DNA from: Paenibacillus sp. PL91
Lineage (GTDB): Bacteria > Bacillota > Bacilli > Paenibacillales > Paenibacillaceae
Direction of reading: 5' to 3'
Assembly (NCBI RefSeq): GCF_012935325.2
Contig: NZ_JABBYG020000004.1
Location: 186,001 to 250,000 of the forward strand
Length of the DNA: 64,000 nt
Positions within the stretch are counted from its first letter, which is position 1. Each line of letters opens with the position of its first letter. The notes beneath the pieces were generated by a model. That model was not told the DNA's origin. It worked only from the letters and a program-made list of their open reading frames with translations, and did not search any database. Shown here piece by piece: positions 35,550-43,954 of this stretch. The translations under genes were made by a program, and so were the position numbers.

Positions 35550-36386
35550 ATGGAAAACATTAACGCAGCAAAGCTGCCTCAAATCGATCAAGACTACGAG
35601 CTGACGAAAAGTCAGATAGCCGATTATGGGAAAAACGGACATATTCTGCTGCGAAACGTAGCAACGGCTGAGGAAATCGCGGCTTACAGGCCCTTTATGA
35701 GTGAATTGGTAGAGAAGCTTAACTACCACGACAAACCAATTGAGGAAAGGGATACTTATGGCAAAGCGTTCATTCAAATACCGAACGTATGGCAAAAAAG
35801 CGAGGAGGTTGCACGATTCGTTTTAGCCGAACGGTTTGCCAAAATCGCCGCAGACCTCATGGGCGTGGATGCTGTTCGGATCTACCATGACCAAGCTTTG
35901 TATAAAGAACCGAGGGGAGGGCACACGCCGTGGCATCAGGATCAAATCTATTGGCCGCTCGATACGGACAAAACGATTACGCTTTGGATGCCGCTCGTTC
36001 CCATCTCAGAGGAGGTAGGGTCCATGACCTTTGCATCTGAATCCCATCTTAACGGGTACGTAAGCAGAACGGTCATTTCGGATGAATCACACCGGACGCT
36101 GAAAACCTACATCGAAGGAAAAGGATTGACACAAGTGAATTACGGGGCAATGACTGCAGGCGACGCCACCTTCCACGCAGGCTGGACTCTGCACTCTGCT
36201 CCAGGGAATCCGACGGACACGATGCGAGAGGTAATCACCGTCATCTACTACGCTGACGGAACTAAGGTTGCGGAGCCGGACAGCAATTCTCGAAAAAACG
36301 ATATGCAAGCCTGGTTTCCTGGCTGTCAAGCCGGTGATTTGGCAGCCAGTCCGCTCAATCCGGTCGTCTATCGCAAGAGAAACTAA
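35550..36386 (+). CDS. Phytanoyl-CoA dioxygenase (PhyH) family protein
   Basis: A 278-residue Fe(II)/2-oxoglutarate oxygenase fold. The metal triad can be seen: His129 and Asp131 in PWHQDQIYWPLD, and the distal His215 in GWTLHSAPGN, with an Arg a few residues later (TMREVITVIYYAD) that would hold 2-oxoglutarate. Such enzymes hydroxylate diverse small molecules; the substrate is not predictable. I chose the ATG at 35550, 9 bases after AAGGAG; a GTG at 35517 lacks this. It is a single-gene unit, closed by a strong terminator and facing an AraC gene. Confidence 0.9.
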   Translation: MENINAAKLPQIDQDYELTKSQIADYGKNGHILLRNVATAEEIAAYRPFMSELVEKLNYHDKPIEERDTYGKAFIQIPNVWQKSEEVARFVLAERFAKIAADLMGVDAVRIYHDQALYKEPRGGHTPWHQDQIYWPLDTDKTITLWMPLVPISEEVGSMTFASESHLNGYVSRTVISDESHRTLKTYIEGKGLTQVNYGAMTAGDATFHAGWTLHSAPGNPTDTMREVITVIYYADGTKVAEPDSNSRKNDMQAWFPGCQAGDLAASPLNPVVYRKRN

Positions 36387-36433
36387 ATTCCGGCTTTCTA
36401 CAGATGAACATTATCCGCACAGGCTGCATAAGG

Positions 36434-36475
36434 AGAGAAGCACCACACCCATTAGGTTGTGGTGCTTCTCTGTTT
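36434..36475 (+). terminator. Strong Rho-independent terminator
   Basis: AGAGAAGCACCACA pairs with TGTGGTGCTTCTCT over 14 bp, followed by GTTTAT. Confidence 0.9.
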
Positions 36476-36534
36476 ATAAAGTGCTTCGTTCATAACCATG
36501 GGACATTTTAGAAGCTTTATCCATCCAGAATATA

Positions 36535-37521
36535 TTAAAGCGAGTCGCGATCGATGATTGTGTATGCGACATTTGTGCGAAGAGGAATCTCATTTCCTTT
36601 AATATTTCCGATTAATAGCTCGACTGATCTTCTCCCGATTTCGTCTACATTAAAGTCGATCGTGGTGAGCGGAGGATTGACGTAATTCAGAATGTCGATA
36701 TTGTCGAAACCCATGACTCCGACTTGTTCTGGTACTCTGATTTTCTGTGTTTTTAGATACCGCAGTATATCTAACGCATAGATATCGCTGCTGCAAAGGA
36801 TCACCGGCTTTTCTTTCGATTCGTGTATCAATCGATTGATAGTCGTTAAATAATCCTTGTCGGTTACGACGTTAAACTGGATGTCGGGTAAAGCCTCACA
36901 AGCCTCTAGAAATCCCTTATGTCTTTGTTCTGGACTGTAAATATTTTCTCTACCCTTACTGCGCAATGGGGGGCTGACATAAATAATGTCCCGGTATCCT
37001 TTGGAAACGACATGGTTAACAGCGTCTTTCATTGCTTGTTTGTCATCAATCCAGACAAAAGGAAACCTTGCGGATAGTCGATTACCAAAAGATAAAATCG
37101 GAATATTCAATCTATTAAGAAATGATTCGAACTTGAGTCCACTATTGATTGGAGATAACGCAATTCCATCAACTCTTCTGTCTAACAGGCTGTTTATATA
37201 CTCAATTTCAAGATTTTTATCTTTATTGGAAAGTACGAGGTAAATGAAGTAGCCCTGTCTTCTTGCTTCCTCCTCGAACGAGTGGAACAGCTGGGAGAAT
37301 ATTCGGTTATGAATATCAAATAATATGACCCCCAATGTTTTGGTCTGTCCTTTCACAAGGCTTTGAGCTAAAAAGTGGGGACGATACCCAAGATCTTCGG
37401 CTACTTTTAATATTTTCTCACGAGTTGCTGCACTGATTCCTGGGCGGTTGTTGAGCGCGCGGTCGACCGTTCCTCGGGTCACTCCACATATCTCCGCGAT
37501 CTGTTTGCTAGTTACTTGCAT
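36535..37521 (-). CDS. LacI family transcriptional regulator of the GH116 locus
   Basis: A 328-residue repressor with N-terminal HTH (SKQIAEICGVTRGTVDRALN), hinge region and an effector domain (LGVILFDIHNRIFSQLFHSF; GVMGFDNIDILNYVNPPLTT). The DRALN recognition helix differs slightly from the common SRALN. I chose the ATG at 37521 (MQVTSK), the usual LacI N-terminus; a TTG 9 bases upstream is nearer to GGAGG and possible. Three copies of a 16-base palindromic operator lie between it and the divergent importer-GH116 operon, one just upstream of its own start, so it likely represses both directions. Confidence 0.93.
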   Translation of the reverse strand: MQVTSKQIAEICGVTRGTVDRALNNRPGISAATREKILKVAEDLGYRPHFLAQSLVKGQTKTLGVILFDIHNRIFSQLFHSFEEEARRQGYFIYLVLSNKDKNLEIEYINSLLDRRVDGIALSPINSGLKFESFLNRLNIPILSFGNRLSARFPFVWIDDKQAMKDAVNHVVSKGYRDIIYVSPPLRSKGRENIYSPEQRHKGFLEACEALPDIQFNVVTDKDYLTTINRLIHESKEKPVILCSSDIYALDILRYLKTQKIRVPEQVGVMGFDNIDILNYVNPPLTTIDFNVDEIGRRSVELLIGNIKGNEIPLRTNVAYTIIDRDSL

Positions 37522-37591
37522 GACTCTCAAGGAACCTCCCATCACATATTCTGCTCCAATAATCGTATAACAGAAATGCAAGCAGGTCAAT

Positions 37592-37607
37592 CCGTTCATG
37601 TGCACGA
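37592..37607. promoter_or_regulatory. LacI-type operator, copy 1
   Basis: CCGTTCATGTGCACGA matches the consensus CCGTTCACGTGAACGG at most positions. It lies about 70 bases upstream of the LacI gene's start and suits autoregulation. Confidence 0.7.
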
Positions 37608-37647
37608 AAACAAATTTATCCAGAAATCCTACATAAATAGATTAAAA

Positions 37648-37661
37648 ATAAAACGTTTACA
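37648..37661. promoter_or_regulatory. Cre-like site upstream of the GH116 importer
   Basis: ATAAAACGTTTACA matches the cre consensus TGWAANCGNTNWCA at 12 of 14 positions, with both mismatches at the left end. CcpA repression is plausible for this operon but unproven. Confidence 0.5.
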
Positions 37662-37688
37662 AAATAAAAAACGGCTGATACAATGAAA

Positions 37689-37704
37689 TAGTTCACGTGC
37701 ACGG
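37689..37704. promoter_or_regulatory. LacI-type operator, copy 2
   Basis: TAGTTCACGTGCACGG shares the GTTCACGTG core with copies 1 and 3 and sits midway between the divergent genes. Confidence 0.7.
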
Positions 37705-37820
37705 TGATCTCGTAATTATTGAAAAAGGCGGTGATGGGCACCTAACTTAAGAGCCTTTTATTCTTGGTGGTGTTTCCATCGGCCTGTTTGATTGAATCAG
37801 TAAATTTTTTTTACTCTTTT

Positions 37821-37836
37821 CCGTTCACGTGAACGG
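37821..37836. promoter_or_regulatory. LacI-type operator, copy 3 (perfect palindrome)
   Basis: CCGTTCACGTGAACGG is a perfect 16-base inverted repeat with a central CG, the classic form of a LacI-family operator. It lies about 110 bases upstream of the SBP start, where it could block the promoter or early elongation. Confidence 0.85.
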
Positions 37837-37946
37837 TAATGGGGATACCTCATGAAATTCGAATGCATAAAGGGTGGGTTTTGCTCGTATTTCCGCTGTA
37901 CGACTGGCGAGGAACCAACATTATAAATTCGAGGATGGTGTTCTAT

Positions 37947-39260
37947 TTGAGAAAAACAATCATGTTGTGCTTGATTTTTGTATTGTGCTTTAGTCTTGCA
38001 GCATGTAATTCTTCAAATTCAAATTCCTCTAACGACTCCAAGAATTCAAATGCTTCTAACCCATCAGGCAATGGTGCTTCCAGCGACGAGAAAGCTGAAT
38101 TAACGCTCGTTTGGAGTAAAAACGAAGCTTCCGATGCGCAGCTCAAAGATGTCCTGACAGAATTCAATAAGTTATACCCTAATATCAAGGTCAAACGGAT
38201 TGAAGTGGTCAATAGCTCTTGGGGAGATTATTTCAATAAAATCCAAACGATGATTGCTGGGGGCAATCCGCCCGATGTCATTCGTGTAGCGATTGAAGGT
38301 ATACAGATGTTCGCCAAGCAGGATTTGCTGCTTCCACTGGATGCATATATGGAAAAGGACCCTAACGCGCTTGACAATTATGACGACATCCATCCAATGG
38401 TTCAAGCTCCGTTTGTAGTCGACGGCCAGACCTACGGATTCGTCTGGGATTGGAACAACGTGGTCATGCATTTTAATACGGATAAATTGAAAGAGGCAGG
38501 ACTGGAAGTTCCAGGAAGAGACTGGACCAAAGATGATTTTCTTACTTACGCTCAAAAGCTGACAACAGAGAAGGATGGCAAAAAGTCTTATGGCTTTGCG
38601 ATCCCTGCCTACTATTTCGGTGCTTCGGCATGGTTGTTTAATAACGAAGCGAGCGTACTGGATGAGGCAATGACGACCAGTAAGCTTGACGATCCGAACG
38701 CGATCGAGCTCATGCAATTTTTCCAAGATCTCATTTATAAATACAAGGTATCGCCGGTTCCAAACCCTAAGGATGACCAAATCCAAATGTTGATGAGCGG
38801 CCAGGTAGCGATGATGTCTGCCGGTAAATGGCCGTTTGCCTCTTATGATAAAAATGATTTTAAAGCTGTTGACGTACAATTCCTGCCGACCCTCAAAACC
38901 AATAAAGTCATATTCGGCTCGGGTGCTTTCCCAGTGCTTAAGTCCACGAAGTATCCAGATGCGGCTTACAAGCTGTCCGCATTTCTAGCTGGTGCCTATT
39001 CGCAGAAAACAACACTGTCGAATGCCTCCATCCCTACTAGAAAATCGGTTATGGACGAGGTGCTGCCGAAGACCCCGGCGACCAATTGGCCGATCTATGC
39101 CGAAAGTGCGGATATTGCGAAAGCAGTGGAATCACCTGTTCAGTATGCGGAGGTACAAGGTATTTTCGATCGCTATCTATCACTAATCCTATCCAACCAA
39201 TCAGATGCTGCAACGGCTATGAAGAAAGCTAAAGAGGAGATTGACAAAATATTGAAGTAG
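37947..39260 (+). CDS. Sugar-binding lipoprotein of a CUT1 importer
   Basis: A 437-residue lipoprotein with signal ending FSLAA-Cys20 and a Ser/Asn-rich tether. The body is MalE/UgpB-like (AELTLVWSKNEASD, MIAGGNPPDVIRVAIEG, WDWNNVVMHFNTDKLKEAG). I chose TTG 37947 (MRKTIML), 12 bases after GAGG; an in-frame ATG at 37935 is possible. It is the first gene of an operon that runs on to two permeases, two GH116 enzymes and three more genes. It presumably binds the glucoside-type oligosaccharide that GH116 then cleaves. Confidence 0.92.
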   Translation: MRKTIMLCLIFVLCFSLAACNSSNSNSSNDSKNSNASNPSGNGASSDEKAELTLVWSKNEASDAQLKDVLTEFNKLYPNIKVKRIEVVNSSWGDYFNKIQTMIAGGNPPDVIRVAIEGIQMFAKQDLLLPLDAYMEKDPNALDNYDDIHPMVQAPFVVDGQTYGFVWDWNNVVMHFNTDKLKEAGLEVPGRDWTKDDFLTYAQKLTTEKDGKKSYGFAIPAYYFGASAWLFNNEASVLDEAMTTSKLDDPNAIELMQFFQDLIYKYKVSPVPNPKDDQIQMLMSGQVAMMSAGKWPFASYDKNDFKAVDVQFLPTLKTNKVIFGSGAFPVLKSTKYPDAAYKLSAFLAGAYSQKTTLSNASIPTRKSVMDEVLPKTPATNWPIYAESADIAKAVESPVQYAEVQGIFDRYLSLILSNQSDAATAMKKAKEEIDKILK

Positions 39261-39280
39261 TTCCTATCCTTACGGCGGCT

Positions 39281-39304
39281 GCAGCGGGCTAAAGAGTCCG
39301 CTGC
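39281..39304 (+). promoter_or_regulatory. Stem-loop between SBP and permease genes
   Basis: GCAGCGG (39281-39287) pairs with CCGCTGC (39298-39304), loop 10 bases. There is no U tract. The place and form match the hairpins behind the SBP genes of the first two importers. Confidence 0.65.
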
Positions 39305-39338
39305 GGCAACGTTTCTCTGGAGGAGGTATCGATAAAAA

Positions 39339-40226
39339 ATGACGAAGAAGACAAAAGATATCATCGTAGGTTACCTTTTCTTAGCTCCTGCCATATTGCT
39401 GTTTCTCGTGTTCATCGCCGAGCCTGTGGTGGCCTCTATCATTCTTAGCTTCACTGAATACAACATTATTACTCCTTCTAAATTCGTTGGTTTGGACAAT
39501 ATCAAGCAGTTTTTCCAAGATGATAGACTCGGTTTAGTGTACTGGAATACGTTCAAGTACATTTTGATCCTAACGCCTCTCCATGTCATTTTGGGGCTGC
39601 TTCTCGCACTTGCCGTACAACGTAAGATGGCGAAGGGATGGAAGTACTTTTACCGGACTGTCTTTTATTTTCCGGTTCTTGCGACTTCCGCAGCGGTTGC
39701 CGTGGCCTGGTCATTTATTTTTAATACAGATTTCGGTATATTGAATTATTTTCTTAGCTTGTTTGGTATTGATGCGGTTCCTTGGATGCAGTCTCCGAAC
39801 TGGGTGTTTTTGGCGGTTGCTCTCTATAGCTTTTGGAAGTTTATCGGAAACGCTTTTCTGTATTATTTTATCGGCCTTCAAAATATTCCGGAAACGCTGT
39901 ATGAAGCTGCCGAGATTGACGGGGCTGACAAGATTCAGCGGTTTTTCAACATTACGCTTCCAATGCTCTCGCCAATGTTGTTTTTTGTGCTTGTGACGAC
40001 ATTAATCGGTACGACGCAAATATTCGATGAGCCTTATCTAATTACGGGCGGCGGACCTGGTGATGCATCCCGTTCCGTAAATATGTATATTTACGAAATT
40101 GCATTCCAACATCATGAAATGGGATATGCATCGACTGTGTCAATTAGTCTTTTCCTAGTCATCTTATTGATTACTGCTTTTCAATTCTCCTTTAGCAAGA
40201 AGTGGGTCTCATATGATCAAGAGTAA
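39339..40226 (+). CDS. ABC sugar transporter permease, MalF/UgpA type
   Basis: A 295-residue permease with about six helices (VGYLFLAPAILLFLVFIAEP first) and EAA loop YEAAEIDGAD then ITLPML. GGAGGAGG precedes the ATG. It pairs with the next gene product and uses the SBP encoded upstream. The conserved segment DEPYLITGGGPGDASRSVNM is typical for the MsmF/UgpA group, importers of oligosaccharides. Confidence 0.93.
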   Translation: MTKKTKDIIVGYLFLAPAILLFLVFIAEPVVASIILSFTEYNIITPSKFVGLDNIKQFFQDDRLGLVYWNTFKYILILTPLHVILGLLLALAVQRKMAKGWKYFYRTVFYFPVLATSAAVAVAWSFIFNTDFGILNYFLSLFGIDAVPWMQSPNWVFLAVALYSFWKFIGNAFLYYFIGLQNIPETLYEAAEIDGADKIQRFFNITLPMLSPMLFFVLVTTLIGTTQIFDEPYLITGGGPGDASRSVNMYIYEIAFQHHEMGYASTVSISLFLVILLITAFQFSFSKKWVSYDQE

Positions 40227-40255
40227 AGACGTGTTCATAAGGAGGTATCGCGAAG

Positions 40256-41137
40256 ATGAACAGGAAAGTTGAGGCCGCCGGTGTATTTCCCGAAAATCGT
40301 ATCCGTACTGCGTCACGCAAAGGAGTTGGAGGTTTCATTCTTGACGGCTTTCTTATCGTGCTGTGTTTTCTTATGATTTCTCCTTTTCTGTGGATTGTGT
40401 CCACATCCTTGCGGCTGCCAAAGGATTCATTTTCGCTACCGCCGGCTATTTTCCCGACCACATTTAACTTTTCTAATTATATGGAAGTATTTCAGCAGGT
40501 ACCATTTACAGCGTTCATTGTGAACAGCCTGAAAATTTCCATTGTCATCGTTATCGGTCATATTTTTATTTCCAGTATGGCTGCTTTTGCTTTTTCTCGT
40601 ATTTCGTTTCCAGGCAGAAACACGATCTTTATGGTTTTTCTCGCTGGGCTGATGATCCCAGGGCAAGTCACGATTATTCCACAGTTCATTCTTATTTCCA
40701 AGCTTGGCCTAGTTGATACTCATTGGGCGCTGATATTGCCTGCTTTGATTAATCCGCTAGGTATCTTCCTGATTCGGCAAATGATGATGACGATTTCATC
40801 GACTTACGATGAAGCCGCCTACATGGATGGGGCCAGTCGAATGTGGGTCTTCTTGAAAGTTGTTTTACCTATGGTTTTCCCGGCGGTTGCTGTTACGTCG
40901 GTTATGACCTTTATTTCCCACTGGAACGATTTTTTTAGACCTTTAATATTTTTGAACACATTTGAGAAAATGACTCTGCCTATCGGAATGACCGTTCTGA
41001 ATGGCACCTTTGGCTCAGGAAACTTATCCGCTATCCTTGCCGGCGTTGCGCTGTCGCTTATCGTACCTTTAATATTTTATATTTTCGGACAAAAATATCT
41101 CGTTGAGGGAATAACAGCCGGTGGTTTGAAAATGTGA
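40256..41137 (+). CDS. ABC sugar transporter permease, MalG/UgpE type
   Basis: A 293-residue permease. The N-terminal cytoplasmic stretch is longer than usual, then helices begin at FLIVLCFLMISPFLWIVSTS. The EAA loop is DEAAYMDGAS then VLPMV, and the C-terminus GQKYLVEGITAGGLKM is typical. AAGGAGG precedes the ATG. The glycosidase genes follow 144 bases later without a terminator. Confidence 0.93.
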   Translation: MNRKVEAAGVFPENRIRTASRKGVGGFILDGFLIVLCFLMISPFLWIVSTSLRLPKDSFSLPPAIFPTTFNFSNYMEVFQQVPFTAFIVNSLKISIVIVIGHIFISSMAAFAFSRISFPGRNTIFMVFLAGLMIPGQVTIIPQFILISKLGLVDTHWALILPALINPLGIFLIRQMMMTISSTYDEAAYMDGASRMWVFLKVVLPMVFPAVAVTSVMTFISHWNDFFRPLIFLNTFEKMTLPIGMTVLNGTFGSGNLSAILAGVALSLIVPLIFYIFGQKYLVEGITAGGLKM

Positions 41138-41152
41138 GGAGGAAGAAAACGG

Positions 41153-41218
41153 ATGGGCTATTTACAAAAAAAACTGTTCCAAATGGACAAAAACTTCGTT
41201 CGCTCATTTCGCCAATGA
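41153..41218 (+). CDS. Possible 21-residue peptide upstream of GH116
   Basis: An ATG at 41153 lies about 10 bases after a strong GAGGAGG that overlaps the end of the permease gene. It opens a frame of 21 codons (MGYLQKKLFQMDKN...) ending TGA 41216-41218. The peptide is basic and has a run of eight A residues in its gene that could allow slippage. It may be a leader peptide, or the stub of a lost gene. I recognise no family. Only the ribosome binding site supports it. Confidence 0.35.
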   Translation: MGYLQKKLFQMDKNFVRSFRQ

Positions 41219-41281
41219 AGTACGGTTTCATAAAGATCATGATTTATTTCATTATTTAATAATGACTGGGAGGAAAAAGGG

Positions 41282-43900
41282 ATGAACGGTCAAAAACCGA
41301 ATGATCTATACAAAATGGAGAAGAGCTTTACGTATACCGGAAGTAAAACAAATGAGATTTCTTTTCCGCTTGGCGGAATCGGGTCTGGCTGCATCGGGCT
41401 CGCAGGTAACGGTCGCTTGATCGATTGGGAAATATTCAATCGACCGAATAAGAACAGCTATAATGGTTTTTCCTTCTTCGCGATTAAAGCTGAGCATAAA
41501 GGTGAAGTTAGAGTGGCGAAAGTACTAAACGGGGATTTGCATCCACAATATTCTGGAAGAGGTAACGAAAAGTTCAGAGGCTTCGGCTTCGGCGTTGAGA
41601 GAGAAAGCCTAGCCGGTTTTCCTCATTTTACGTCAACATCATTCAAAGGAGAGTATCCTTTTGGCGAGATTCAATTTATTGACGATCAGGTTCCTTTGGA
41701 TGTGAAGCTGACCGCCTTCAATCCATTGATTCCTCTTAATGATAAGGACTCGTCCATTCCAGCAGCTATTTTCACCTATGAAGTGGTTAACACCTCACAT
41801 GAGGAGCTCGATATTAGTCTTGTCGGCAATCTATCAAATCCTTTTACTAAAGATGCATGGAATGACTTTACGGATTTTGGCGATTACAAAGGCATCAAGT
41901 TGTCTTCCACTCATTTCAAAGAAGAGGACCGTGAATTCGGTGACCTTACACTAAGCACGGACTCGGAAGAGGTAAGCTATCAGACCTATTGGTATCGCGG
42001 AGGTTGGTTTGATAATCTCACCGTGTTCTGGAAAGAGTTCGCTGCGCCAGGAAAGTTTAAAGACCGCAATTATAATTTGATTAGGGAACAAGCAGCAATC
42101 GCTACGTATAATCGAAATGACGTTTGCTTGTTAAGCAGTCATAAGAAGCTGGCGCCTGGGGAAAAAGGCGTATTTCGATTTATGATTACATGGAATTTTC
42201 CTAACTACGTTAATTTTTGGAACCCTGGTGAATGCCGTGACGGTGAAAAATGTGAGCTGCCTAGCTGGAAAAACTACTATGCCACACTTTTTGAAGATTC
42301 AACAAAGTCCGCGGCATACGTATGGAACAATTTTGACCGTTTGTACCGGGATTCGCTCTCGTTTAAAGATACGCTGTTTCATTCAACGCTGCCTGATTAT
42401 GTGATCGATGCGGTATCCAGCAACATTTCTATTCTGAAATCACCCACTTGCGCAAGGCTTACAGACGGAACGCTGTACGGATTTGAAGGCTGTCACGGAC
42501 AGGAAGGCTGCTGTGAAGGCACTTGTACACATGTGTGGAACTATGAGCAGGTTACGCCGTTCCTCTTCCCGTCGCTCGCTCGCTCCATGATCAACTCGGA
42601 GTATAAAGCGACCATGTATGACAATGGGAAGATGGCATTTCGAATTATGCTGCCCATTGAAAGAACGCTAATGGACACGTCGGACTGTGCTGGACCAGAA
42701 AGAGCGGCAGCGGACGGGCAGATGGGTACGATTATTAAAGTTTATCGGGAATGGAAAATATCAGGGGATACGGCGTGGTTGAAGTCCATTTGGCTGAAGG
42801 TGAAAAAATCGCTCGAATTTGCCTGGAATCCGACGAATATGGACTGGTGGGATAAAGATTGTGACGGCGTCATGGAAGGGATTCAGCATCATACGCTAGA
42901 TGTGGAAATTTATGGCCCGAATTCGTATATCAGCGGCTTATACCATGGGGCATTGCTCTGCGCTTCTGAAATGGCGGAGGCGCTTGGCGACGAAGCAGGC
43001 AAGAAATATGTGGAGCTGTATGAAAAAGGCCGTAAATGGGTGGGAGAAAATCTATTCAACGGGGAGTATTTCCATCAATTGATAGATCTCCAGGACGAGA
43101 GGTTCCCGATTGATCCGGAATTAGAAGAAATCAAATATCAAATCGGGGAAGGCTGCCATATCGACCAGGTACTGGGGCAATGGCATGCTCATATTATAGG
43201 GCTTGGTTACATCTTTGATCAGGACAAAGTGAAGAAGGCACTTGAATCAATCTATAAATATAACTTTATCGAAACCATGCGCGATTATCCGAATGCCTGC
43301 CGAATATACTCGCTCAATGATGAAAAAGGCTTGCTTATCTCCACTTGGCCGAAAGGGAACAGCCCGAAGGTACCTGTGCCCTATGCGGACGAAACGATGC
43401 ACGGATTCGAGTATCAGGCTGCCTGCCATATGATCTATGAAGGATTAATCGAAGAGGGATTAAATGCTGTGAAGGCTGTTCGCGACCGTTACGACGGCGA
43501 GAGAAGGAATCCTTGGAATGAAATTGAATGCGGCAGCAACTATGCGAGATCCATGGCTTCTTATTCTTTATTGCTCGCTCTCAGCGGTTTTCAATTTGAT
43601 ATGCTCAGAAAGCATATCGGCTTCAACCCGAAAATTAATCAAGAGCAGTTCCAAAGCTTCTGGTCGCTTAATCGTGCTTGGGGGAATTTCATTCATCAGA
43701 ACGGAGAAATCCAATTGGTAGTTAGCTATGGTTCATTAGAATTAAGCAGCTTCCAAAGTGACTTGTTTGACGGAAAGGAAACGATTGAGGTCTATTTGAA
43801 CGATAAGCCAGTAGCAGTTGACCGAATGGGGAATGCAATCACATTCGCTTTAGCGGTTCAATTGGAAGCGGGAAGCAGATTGGTCATGTTATTGAAATAG
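41282..43900 (+). CDS. GH116 beta-glucosidase/glucosylceramidase-like enzyme, copy 1
   Basis: An 872-residue retaining glycosidase of family GH116 (the family of human GBA2 and bacterial beta-glucosidases/xylosidases). The N-terminal beta-sandwich domain starts EISFPLGGIGSGCIGL. The C-terminal (alpha/alpha)6 barrel has the nucleophile in GFEGC (Glu402), CTHVWNYEQ, and acid/base Asp540 in HHTLDVEIYGPN. Assignment of these two rests on alignment by eye to GBA2 Glu527 and Asp677. No signal peptide, so it should act on imported glucosides or xylosides. GGGAGG precedes the ATG. A second GH116 follows 54 bases later. Confidence 0.93.
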   Translation: MNGQKPNDLYKMEKSFTYTGSKTNEISFPLGGIGSGCIGLAGNGRLIDWEIFNRPNKNSYNGFSFFAIKAEHKGEVRVAKVLNGDLHPQYSGRGNEKFRGFGFGVERESLAGFPHFTSTSFKGEYPFGEIQFIDDQVPLDVKLTAFNPLIPLNDKDSSIPAAIFTYEVVNTSHEELDISLVGNLSNPFTKDAWNDFTDFGDYKGIKLSSTHFKEEDREFGDLTLSTDSEEVSYQTYWYRGGWFDNLTVFWKEFAAPGKFKDRNYNLIREQAAIATYNRNDVCLLSSHKKLAPGEKGVFRFMITWNFPNYVNFWNPGECRDGEKCELPSWKNYYATLFEDSTKSAAYVWNNFDRLYRDSLSFKDTLFHSTLPDYVIDAVSSNISILKSPTCARLTDGTLYGFEGCHGQEGCCEGTCTHVWNYEQVTPFLFPSLARSMINSEYKATMYDNGKMAFRIMLPIERTLMDTSDCAGPERAAADGQMGTIIKVYREWKISGDTAWLKSIWLKVKKSLEFAWNPTNMDWWDKDCDGVMEGIQHHTLDVEIYGPNSYISGLYHGALLCASEMAEALGDEAGKKYVELYEKGRKWVGENLFNGEYFHQLIDLQDERFPIDPELEEIKYQIGEGCHIDQVLGQWHAHIIGLGYIFDQDKVKKALESIYKYNFIETMRDYPNACRIYSLNDEKGLLISTWPKGNSPKVPVPYADETMHGFEYQAACHMIYEGLIEEGLNAVKAVRDRYDGERRNPWNEIECGSNYARSMASYSLLLALSGFQFDMLRKHIGFNPKINQEQFQSFWSLNRAWGNFIHQNGEIQLVVSYGSLELSSFQSDLFDGKETIEVYLNDKPVAVDRMGNAITFALAVQLEAGSRLVMLLK

Positions 43901-43954
43901 ATGCTTTACTCAAGGTTACGTCATTAATGGCAAGCTGAAAGGGTGAAAAATAAC

